The position numbers and the translations under genes are program-made. A stretch of DNA of 64,000 nucleotides from Halocaridina rubra (lineage: Eukaryota; Arthropoda; Malacostraca; Decapoda; Atyidae): contig JAXCGZ010022663.1 of NCBI GenBank assembly GCA_037179515.1, forward strand, positions 170,001-234,000. Reading direction: 5' to 3'. Shown here in pieces: positions 23,201 to 35,200 of the stretch. Each line of letters opens with the position of its first letter. Within the stretch, counting starts at the first letter, position 1. Under the pieces are notes generated by a model that worked only from the letters and a program-made list of their open reading frames with translations, made no database searches and was not told where the DNA came from.

Positions 23201-26200
23201 TTTATGTGGTACATAACCCCAACCAGATTTCAAGTCTGGACGTGATACCCATCATGAATAACGATAATGAGATCCATTGTGAAAAACGAGTGAGTGTTTA
23301 CTTCTTGTTCCGTGAAAACATTAGTGAGATTTTAATACATATGTTCTTATATTGGCCAAAACTCCTTGTAAAGAGGATGGCGGAGCCAAAACACACACGT
23401 TCTCCAGTAGCTAGTATGCCTTGATGAATTATCTTAGCTCCTTGGGGTATTGAAGGGCTGCTACTTCTCTCCCCTAACACCCTGCTAGGGTTAGCCACAG
23501 GGTAAATGAACTAAGATCTTCTTCCTAGAGGCCCAAATGGTAAATGAGCTAAGATCTGCCTAGAGGCCCAAATTGTTACGCTGATTTTCATAAATGTAAA
23601 GCCATTGCAACATATGGTATTACAATAAACAATTAGTTTGTGATTGATTACCTAACAATATATCATAAATGTTTTGCCATTCTTGAGATATTTCTAATAG
23701 TATGTAATAATATGTACGAATTAAATAAAACTTTGGGAGATGTTATGATATTATTAAGATATATCTTCTCCCCAAACTTTCCTTTCTTGACGTCGGCTAC
23801 CCCCCAATTTAAGGGGGAAACAGCCACGGTATATGTATGTATGTATGTATCTTGGTAAGCATTAGTGAATCTTATGCTTGACTTACCTGAAAGAAAAGTA
23901 AAATTTCCATTGAAACTGCTGACTTAGTTCTTTCTTGTTTGGAATATTTGATATTTTAATTTTTTTTTCTCTTTTATACTTTTCCTTTACCCATTCAGTG
24001 AGCTTCAAGGATTTTGTGAAAAAAATATATAATGTTTTTCTAATTGGTGTTTTATCACTTTAAGATTTTGCTATTTTCATAAAGAAAAAAAAATGCAAAT
24101 TCTTCTCTTTTATTTTGTATTTGTTATATGATGATATTTCATTTGATTTCTAAATCTCTCAGAGAAGTGTCGAGGAAGAACTAGTTGTTCCCGTAAGGGC
24201 GCCCTGCCTGGGATGCCCGCAGTCAGCACCCCTTAACGACCCCACCATTATGGAGATTTCTGATTTTGCCCTGAAGGAGTTCGACAGAACTTCGGACGAA
24301 GATGAACTTCATATGATATCACGACTTATCAAGGCTCAAACTCAGGTTTGTAAATGTATAGTTTGCATAGAGTGAATGAGCTGATATCACTTGGGGAGAG
24401 GAGTTGTGAAGGTGTTTGAGATACTTTTGTCTTATTTGCTTCATTATCATGGTGATTCTATGACCTTAAAATTTAGTTCTCAGATAAATAAAAGCTTATG
24501 TTAACGTGAATACCAGCAAGATTTTATTTACTTTTTTATTGATTTGATGAATGATAATGATTGGTAATGAATATTTTTTGTATTGAAGTTAGAGAGATGA
24601 CATTTCAGTATTTAGAGGGTGAAAGCTCTTTATTTTTCATTATAAACATTTAATATGTTAAGTTTAATTTAGAGAAGTCTTTATTATTGCTTCCAGTGCA
24701 AAAAAAAATATGTATTTACTTCCAAGTTATTGCTAGTGTAGAATATTACTATACCATAAACACACCTGAGGGGCGGAGAGCAATATTACCTTCTCCGTAT
24801 TCCCCTGTGTGCCATAGTCAACTATTTGCTTTGACTCAGCCACCTCTTTTATAACTGGGATAAAGGCTATTGTATATAAATAGAGAGATAGAATGATAGT
24901 GTAATTTTGTTAGTTTAATTTTCGCCAGCCATTGTTGTTTTGTAATTTATTAAGCAATTGTGTGTATGACCTTCCAGGTTGTTGCTGGTGTTAAATATTA
25001 CTTGACTGTCGAGCTAGCGCAGACAGACTGTAAAAAGACATTGACCGGAATTGACGTCAACAGAACGTTCTGTAATCAGGATTTCACGGAAGATGTGAAA
25101 GTCTGTGATCTACACGTTGTCGATCAGCCGTGGGTGCCTGCGCGAGACCTCGTTGCTTCTCAGTGAGTAGATGAGAATGTCTTTCTAAATAAGAAAGACA
25201 TTCATGACACCGTATTCTTTTAAGCAAAACCTAGCCCGTGTTTAGCCAATTCAATACTAGTCTCCAGGTTCACTTGATTTACCATGATTATATCGTAAAG
25301 ACTTGATGTCCCAATGCATTTTTATTTTTTCTCATGATTCTCACCTTTCTAGATATAGGTGCCTTTCCTAAATGCAGCTGAGTATAACATAAAGAGAAAT
25401 ACAGTACAGCACGGCTCTGGTGCTTTTACTAGATTAGAATGTAATTTCTTGCTCATATATTTAGATTTTTTTTTTTAACAATATATTTCTTTAACATCAT
25501 GTACAGTATTATTTAATTTCAGAATATTTTGGTTTCATGTAGCACATTCATTACTATTTTTTATTTACTAGCTTACTAGATTAGAATGTAATTTCTTGCA
25601 CATATATTTAGATATTTTTGTGTAACAATATATTTCTTTAATATCATGTACAGTATTATTTAATTTCAAAATATTTTGGTTTCATGTAGCACATTCTTTA
25701 CTATTTGTTATTTATATTTACTTTGAGGAGAACCACTTTTTCAGGACTGGCTGTTGTATTCCATGATGTCATATTTTGTGAATTATTGATCATGTGAAAT
25801 CAAATATTTTGGTACAGACGGATTGATACCTGAGAGCCTTTAGGACATGCAAACTGGATGTGTATTTTAATTTTAATTTATCCATATATCCTCCTTATAT
25901 AAGATATTTTACCAATAATTAATTTTTTCCCAGGTGTTATGACAAAGATAGTTACCCGTTTTCTTCTCAAGATGAATTCATAGTCCCAGTGGCTGTTGGC
26001 ACCAATTTTGCATCTGTGCCGTTTGGATCAGACTTCCAATCCCGCACCTCATTACTTGGCAGTCAGACTCCCATTCAAATCGATGACCACACCTTGGAAC
26101 TCGCTCGTATGGTTGTAGCTGAATATAACAGACGAGAAGACGATCCTGAGTATTACAGATTAGTCAAAGTTTTGGAGGCTAATTCACAGGTTAGTTTCAA

Positions 26201-29200
26201 TATTAGGATAAAATTTTGTGGTTTGAATGGGTAAACAGATATATTAAAATTCTTTAGATTTCTATTAATATTAGTAGTCAGTTCTCATATCTGAATTATT
26301 GTCTGCTCTTACTATATATACTGAAGATTTTATATTGGCTGATATTCATGGTCATTGCCCTGACATGTTTATAACTTGGGGATGAGAAGAGATAAAAAAG
26401 GTTTTTAGAATAAGATTTATGCTTTCCTTCACACGAAAGAGTAAGGTGTATCAAGCTATTGCCAATATTAATTTTAAAACAAGGCCCCAGGTTTTCCCAG
26501 TTTACTTGGCACCATCACAAAGGTTTAATTAGGATATTTATCTGAGTAGGTTATTTTCCATATTGCATCGACTCATTTTGTCTCTTTCTAGCTCCTCAGT
26601 ATCCTTGATGTCAAGGCTTCTATTCTTTTCTTTGCCTCGCTCATGCCAAAAACTCGGTAAAATCAATATATAGATATACTGGACTCTTTCTTTGTTGATC
26701 ATTTCTCAATTAAAAAATTCCAACCCTCTTTCTTGAACAGGAAGGAGCTGGTACTGTATACCAATTAACAGTTGAAATGGCTGAGACACATTGCAACAAA
26801 TTTGACTCTACTTTAGGAAATGGAGAGCACTGTGTTGAAGACCCGAGAGAAGAACACGAGGTTTGTAAATTTCTATTTTGAAAATAATTGGTAACACTGT
26901 ATTATTGATAATTGATTATTGTACCCATATATAATATATTCTAATATGACCAGTCAGTATTCTTTGTGTCATAAGAGCTGACTAACTGGGATAGAGGAAA
27001 GATGGATTGCCAATCCAATCCTCCCTCTATTTATTTCCTTGTTTCAAAACAGACGATAGATTTGTTACCTTACTATTGGCTTCAGCAGTATATGATTTTA
27101 TGTTGAAAACAAATCTGAATGTGGCAAGAATACCTCCTTTGCATTCTCCTGCATTTAATAAAAGTGTACTAAATAGGGTAAAGTGATGGGACTGGGAATC
27201 CCTTGCCTTGACTCAGTCACCCTCCTTACATCAGCTTAACAGTACTCTGATATGAGCTTTTATTTCATCTGCTTTAATTCTGTCAGTCCTTAAGATGTGT
27301 TAAATTTAGTTGATTTCATCTGAAATATTTAGGTTAAATTAGCCGAACAATTCTTTTAGTTACAGTACTCTAAAATTACTGAATTTTCGCCATCATACAG
27401 GTGTGTCGAGCTCAGATCCATGAACAAGGCTCGAACGACAGAAGGATTGCATCTATATCGTGCGAAGACCTGGATGATTATTTACGAGAGGTGTGCTATT
27501 TCTTCACTTGATTGTAAATATGAATTTTGGGGACCACTGGTGCCAAATGGTTAGAGTGCTTGACTTGAGAGTTGACAGACCTGGAATTGATCCCACCGTG
27601 GGGTGCTAGGAAGGGCATCCAACCTTAATTCCCCAATCATACTCTGTGTCCATTCCCATATATGGGATTGATGATGACATAAAATGAGGAATTGTAAATA
27701 TGATTTTATTATAAGATACTTAATCTTATTTTTTTACTTGAATCTTATGGTTATTACCTCTTAATAGATTTTTATAGCCAGTGTATGTTAAACAGTTTTT
27801 TCGAAGTTATAAATTGTTGTTAGCTCTCCCTCATGACAGGGAGAAAGACCTCCTCACCTGTGTTCCCTGTGTGTCATAAGACCAAGTGAAGGTTGGGTAG
27901 TCCCTTCATCCCTGAAATTTTTTCCCTTGCCACATAAAATTATAAGGAGGAGTTTCAGTTTGCAGTTGTGGCCCCCCTATCACTTTCAGTAGGATATGGG
28001 GTCATGTTAAAAAAAAAACAGGTGGATAAGGACTCTTTTATACTGGCTTCTTGTAATGTGTGTCTTATGTCTTGTTACTATTTCAGATTACTAAAAATGC
28101 AATATCACCCTTATAACCCTTACGCTTTTGGTATCATTGTTAGTAAATAATATATTTCATCTTGGTTTTCAGAAATTCTCCCCATCTCTAAATTCCTTTG
28201 ATTTGATGGATCATCCATTTTTGAACATCCCTCAAGGAGCTCAAGACATCCCTGGCAAAGGAGTATCTGCCGATGTTAATGATCCGGCAGTGCAGGAAGC
28301 TGCAGCCTTTGTCATTGGCCAGTACAATCTTCGCAACGATGAAGATGAGCTCTCTGTCTTGACAAATGTTGTTAGTGCCCATACTCAGGTAACAAGTGTT
28401 CAGAGAATTCTTATTTCTACAATATGAATGTTTTAGAGGTGTTTTTATCTGTTCATTATGGTGGACTAAGATGGCATGACAAGGTTGGACAGCGCAGATA
28501 GGATTGTTTGGGGTCATGGTGAAAGAGGCGAGACTGCGATGGTTTGGACATGTGCTGAGAAGGGATGAGGAGTATGTTGGGAGAGGGCTGCTAAGGGTGG
28601 AGCTGCCAGCAGGAGGGGTATAGTTTGGCCAAAGAGGAGGTATATGGATGTGGTGAAGGAGGACATGAGGGTGTGTGGTGTGATGGAGGAGGACACAGGG
28701 GATAGGGTGACATGGAGAATATTGAGCCGTTGTGGCGATCCTGACTGGAGTAGCCGAAAGATACGATGTTTGTAACTAAGAGAGCATATGTCTGTTTTTG
28801 TTTGTGTAAGTTTATTATACAAATGGTGGGAGAGAGAGAAAATATGGACTCATATTACCTATATGTTGTAATAGCATGCTAATAGTGATAGGGGCTTGAA
28901 GGGCTTCCATTCCTATTCTCCCAGCAAATTTTTCTTTTCACAGAACAGCTGATGGAAGTTGTGGGGCTGGGGATGGTGTGATGATGCCCTCTTGCTTTGT
29001 CTTTTTTAGCTCAGTTGTGGTCACTGCTTAGCTGTGGAATGTGGTGTGATATTGTAAAAAAAAGTCAGTCCCATAAGGTTGATTTTCACTTCAGCTGTCT
29101 TTACATTAGAAGTAATAACTCTTTCAGAGGATGATCATAAATGAAAAGTTTATTTATGCTTACTTGAAGGTCATGTTACTAAAATCCATTGCCTGGTATA

Positions 29201-32200
29201 TTGATATGTCCTAGACCATGGATTCATTTCCTCTTTCTGAACTATCTTGGGTTGTCAGCTCTACATGGTAAGGTAATCCCTGCAATGCAAACACTGTAAT
29301 TAAGGATACTTTTTTATTTTTGGTCTTTATTGTCTTCTTAAAGTATAGACCACAGTTCGGAATATTCCACCAAGAATTTTTTCCCTTTGTGCCGGTTTGG
29401 GATTTGTGAGGCAATTATTTTATCTCAGTGTTGTATATATAATTATTGGACATTTGTGGAGAATACAGTGTTAACAATGAAACCTTGTTATATAGGGTAA
29501 AACTTTAGTTTTGAAACCCAGCAGTTTGGCTACAGTTGAGCAAATGATGATCACTGTAGATGGACAGATTATGATCTGTTCAGCCTCATCTCTCGCTTTT
29601 GCTGTTTTGTAGCAAGAAAAGCAATATTAAGTTAAATAGTATTGCTGACTATTTACCCCCCAATCCCTATTACATGACTGTAATATCTGCCTTGTCCTTC
29701 AGCTGCTACTTTTTCTTCTTGGTGTTTTTTTGGTGCCTGTGCCGAACGATGGCGGTTTTCATTATATTTAGACTATTTTTCTTGTTTGTTTTATTACAGG
29801 ATGCTGGAGGAGTGACAAAATATCTCCTGGAAGTCGAAGCAGCTGAAACCCACTGCAAGAAATATCTCCCTATATTTGACTCGACTCGATGCCCTGTTGA
29901 CCATTCAGAAGAGAGAAAAGTGTGCCAAGCTGAAGTCTCCGTTGCTTCTAACTCGGCTCAAGAAAAACATCTTACTAGGCTTTATTGTGATGATCGCAAT
30001 GATTATTTCACCAATAAACTGAGAGGTTAGTGCATTCATTGTTTGCAGTGTGCATTTTTGAATCATGTAATGCGAAGAGAAAAGACCATGTGCGTAAAAG
30101 GGTTATCAGTATGGAAGTGGAGGGAAGGAGAGGAAGAAGAAGATCAAATGTTCATTGGATGGATGATATAGCACATGATATGCAGGATAAGGAGGGAAGA
30201 GGTGAAAAGGCTAGCAAGAAACAGCTACCCCATATAGAAACAGGTTAAGCTAGAGACTAAGAAGAAGAATACCGCAAATTGAAATTAAATTATTTAAGAT
30301 GTTAAATTCTGTACCTAGTCAATCAGATTATGTATAAATGATTCTTTTTTCTTGAGAGCTTTATGTTTACATTGAATTTCAAACCCTTATCCCTTCCGTG
30401 TCCTTGGGGACTACCATAGTGTAATTGGTAGCGTGCTCAGCTTGGTAGGTGATGGACCTGTGTTCGAACCCATGGTGGGGCATTAGGAATGACATCCAGC
30501 CTTAGTTCCCCAGCTTCAGTTCATCTGAGTCCCCAGATGGGGTCTAATAGTGACACATAAAACATAAAAAAGATAAATAAATAAATCCTTGCATGTCCTA
30601 AAGGTCCTCTAAAGGGGATAGGGGAGCGAGGGGCTGGAATACCCTCCTCCCTGATTTTATTTTCCTTGCCACAAAGCAGCTGAATGAGGACTAGAGCCCT
30701 TCTTTCCTTTTTGTTTGGATGTGGCCCCCCTGCTGACTTTTCTCATATGGGCTATATTAAAAAACACAATGGAAATTTGACATTAAAGTTGATTAGTATC
30801 ATCCTGAGTTTCTTGTCATAATACTGTATAGATATTTACTCTACAGCAAATACTTTTAATACCTATGAAAAAAAAAGGAACATTACTCTACTCTTTGCCT
30901 CTGAAAACTGGTCTTTACATCTCTCATCTTCCTTGTCTCTTGTAATGTCTTTTTGATGTATTATATATTAAAGAAAATACAAGTACAGTATTATGTTTTC
31001 AGTGAAGCTTTGCCTTTTAAGCTATTTCTTTTGCTTTTGATTTAGTATTATTTTCAGCTCAGTTTAAGATGATTTTAATTTTTTTTTCTAGGTAACTTCT
31101 TCCCTGGAGGCAATCAGCACCTTCTAGGTATGTTTTATGAATTTGCAGTATTTTTGTAGGTATCTAGGTTATCTATATATTTTTGTGGTTGAAAGTTATT
31201 CTCTAATTAACAGTTTAATGGAAAAGATTCCCATTGAATATTGGAATATAAATTTCAGAGGATAATATATTTACTGTCGTTAAGACATAATATTTCCTTT
31301 GTCATATGGAAATTTTTTCTTGAAAAGAATGACTCCAATCTTATACAATACATGGTAAAGAATAACTGTAACTTAAAAATCTTTGAATGTTTTAATTTCC
31401 ATCAATTGTATTAGATAAAATGATGAACTGGTTACTAACTTTTTTGAGATTTCATATCTCGCCAAAACATTCTGTGGACTGAAACTGTAACTTAGATAAC
31501 TTGCAACATTTATTCTCTGTAAGGGAGGGGGGGCTAGAATACTTCCTCTGTGATCCCTTGCATGTCGTAAGATTTGACTAAATGGGATGGAGCGAGGAGA
31601 CTGGGAAACTCCTCTGTATTTTTTCTTCCCAAAGAGTCAAGAGTATTATGTCTTGACTCAGCCTCTCCCCTTATAAGGGGAAACATGTCTTGTATATGGA
31701 TGGTGTGTGTATGTGTGCGTGCGAGCATCTGCTTATTGAGCTAGGTGGCTATAACTGTAACAAAACTAAATCTCTGATATTTGAACAGGTGGAACTGCTG
31801 CTGGAGGCTGGCATCCGGCAAATGTGAATGATTCCAGTATCCAGAAATTGGGGTATTTAATTGCTGATGAATTTGACGTGAGGTCAGATGAGGACAATCT
31901 CTTTATCTTTAACAAGATTATCAAGGCTGAAAAACAGGTATGGATTTGTAGAAAAATACGTCTTAACACTAATTGAAATACATCAGGCAAGAAAAATTAT
32001 ACATTCATAAACACATTTATATACTGTATATACACTGGACATAGAACCACTTTCACTTATGCTCGTTGTTGCTGTAAATCTTAAATTGAAGCACCAGATA
32101 TCTGTTGGATTTATGTTACGTAATGACAGCCTGTAAATTGCAGTGAGAAAATTTTACAGTTGATTGTTCCAGTTCAGATGATTCAAGGGAAAGAACCTAA

Positions 32201-35200
32201 AATTGTTATAAATCTATGAAGTGGGTTTTCTTAGAATTGTGTCCAATGGTGCTATTGCGCTACTGTTCTGAAAGCTAATTTGTGTTTTATGTTGCAATTA
32301 TCTTTTCCTATAGATATCGTTGACATTATGATTAGTGTGAACGTGCGTCATATAATTTCTCACTTATTCCCCCAGCTCCAACGATTCTGTGTCCACCCCT
32401 ATGCGAATGGAGACTAATTGTGACTCATTAAATAATGCAATAAAGTCATTATTTTCATGTACTGATGTCCCTGTCTTGTTATACAGTATTTATAAACCTG
32501 ATTTTAGAAAAATATTAATCTTATACTCACAGGTTACCTCTGGCCTCAAATACCATTTGGTAGTTGAATTACTCGAGACCGTTTGTCCAAAATACAAGCG
32601 CCGTATTGATAAAACTCGCTGTGTGACTGATATTGGCGAAGAACCTATGGTAAGTGTTCGCATATCCTTGATTTATATTTACCTCACACTGTTAGTTTAA
32701 TTTTTTATCAAAATAAATTTAGAATTTTCCGACTGGTTCTTAACCTTTCTGGAAAATGTGTGTGGAAATATAAGAGTTATTGTACACCACTGTGAGCTCA
32801 GGATACAGCTACTGGAATATTTACCAGCTTATCTGTGAATGCATTACTATGGCGTAGTCCTCTAGTAAAATATTCAAGGATTTTGGGATAATTCCATTTA
32901 GTATTATTGCTTTTTGTATAGGAGGGAAGGAGAGGAAGAGGAAGCCTGCAATTTTGATAGAAGAATGATATAGCAAATGATATGCTATAAGGGGATAATG
33001 GAACAGGATACACAAGATAGGACATGGTGGGAAAGGCCAGTAAGAAACGGCTATCTCTTACAGAAATTGGTTAAAAGCTGAAGACGAAGAAGAATGAATA
33101 GAGTCCATGCCTTTGTATTTTTAAGTTAGAATAAACAAAGGGAAGTCATTGTTGTTAATTTAAGTTGGTAAAAAGTCTTTTGCCCAATGTTCTGCAAAAA
33201 TTTGACTTATAATTTTATCCCTGGTGGTGAAGAAATAATTTCCTTATGTTGTAAGGGCCAGCTAAGAGATATAGGAGAACAAGCTGGTAATTCCTTCCTC
33301 TTAGAATTTTTCTTTTCACTGAGAAGCTTATTGCAGGAGTGAGAATGAGTGGAATATGATCTGAGCTCTGTTGCTTCCCCTTTTTTTCATGTTCTAACAA
33401 CTGTTATACGCTTAATTCAGATATGCGAGGCAAATGTTCTCATCCAGCCTTGGCTCAGCAAACAGGAGGTAATGAATCTACACTGTGCTGAGAGGGGAGA
33501 CTTCCAGGAAGGGGACGACTCCATGGAAATCAGCTATCACAGAGTCCATCCTTCCGCCCACGCACGCCCAGTCTTCAAGAGCCAGTTCGTTGTACGCACC
33601 AGCGACGAAAGCTTGGAGAGTAACGAGGTAAGTATATTGTTGCGAGAGTGTTTGGAAAAGGTAATGCCCATTTTTGAGATTTATTTTTATATGCTTGTAG
33701 GGGGCAAGGTTGTAAAGTCACCTAGTTTGGGAAGTGTTTTGAATTTTTTTTTTTTTATATTTCATGGCTAAAGAACCTTGTGCCTATTCTTGGATATTAG
33801 AACAGTATTGGGGGTATTATTTTGGGTATTAGAACAGTAGTGGGATATCATTTCAATGTAGATAGTACTGTAGTAAGAAATTTTGGTAGTTTGGTGGTGG
33901 TGTATATTGATGTGGTAGTGAAATTGTTGTGAATATTATTCATGTAGAATAAGACTCCGTCTTGATTCTGTACATTCGTAGTGTTGACTGTAATCTGTAA
34001 TACCTTTGACGTAGTGTATGGTGAAACTCTTGAAATAAGAAAAATTTGAAACTGATATAAGAATATTGTATAAAAAAATTGATGTTGTATAAATGTTACT
34101 GTACAGACAAACGTCTCTTACATGTAGACTTTATATTTTGAAACAACTTAATCTATAAAAGCAATATATTTACAGATTTCTAACCACTATGGAAATAGAT
34201 TTTTGGACTTCATACTCAATTCATTAATCACAAGTTGTTGCATAATAGTAAAATTTACCTTGCTCTAGAGATTGAAGTAGAGTTATTTTACAGTTGTAGT
34301 GTTAACTGAAAAGCAATGAATAGTGTATTCTTTAAAGTAATGATTTTTATTTTATTGCTATTATATAATGTGAGCATATATTGGTTGTGAGTGTATAAAA
34401 GGCACATTATGTTATTCTGTCATATGAGCTGGTACTATGAGAATGTAACTAATATTTTGTATTTTAATTTATATAACATTGTGTTTAATGCTCTTGAGAA
34501 TTGAAGATATTGGAAGTAAAAAAACTATGGTACTTAATGGATACTTCTCGTCAGGCATGGAAGGTAACTGCTGCTTGCAACACAAAATGAAAATTTTCCT
34601 CCAGTTTAAAAAGCTTCTTAGAAGTTCTGAATCTATGTCTTTTGCATATCAGTACTACTGTCAACTGTAGTGCAACTGTTTTCTTCAGTTTGATTATGTA
34701 TAAAAAAATATGGAACGGAACTGGGATTCCGGTTATAACTGGCAACTACACACCCTCGCAACACTGAGGTTTATTTTTTTAAAGAGTGATGAAATGTATA
34801 TATGTATGCTGATAAGTACATATATAGCATACGTATTATTACATTATTTACAAAATAAAATGGTATTACAAGGGTGTAGAATTTTAGTCCTCACTGTTCA
34901 CTGCCATAGACAAAAAAAATCTACATGTAGTTGCCAGATGTCGCCATACTTCCACACTATCAGACGAAATTCCACCAAAGCCGCATCACTGAACAGAAGA
35001 CGCTTCTCTCGTATTCGTCTTCACTTCAATTTCACTGCCCCATCAAAAAATCCCTTCTGTAGTGTATATAGATATTTGCAGATATTTATCAAAAGGCTTT
35101 TTAGAGCTACAACTTTTTCATGTTATGTTTTTAAAGTGTGCTAACAGGATCGTTATACCTCTCCCCCCATAAAGCGTTTCTACGACCCCTCCCGCCGTTT

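Noticed and set aside
22271..23498. Several 60-90 codon frames in introns 3 and 4 outside the assigned exons
   Set aside because: Chance frames; only 23062-23289 carries cystatin-like cysteines with in-phase sites.
30407..30480. tRNA gene candidates in the SINE heads (also 8690, 20875, 58390)
   Set aside because: A and B boxes are present, but no full cloverleaf was seen and the same body follows each copy, so these are tRNA-derived SINEs.
32920..33025. Minus-strand frames near 32800-33025
   Set aside because: They overlap an RTE-like LINE 3' fragment and have no independent support.
34479..35144. Two open frames in intron 15
   Set aside because: No domain, no good splice sites in phase, AT-rich composition like the intron. 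A slightly GC-richer patch near 34920-35050 was not convincing.
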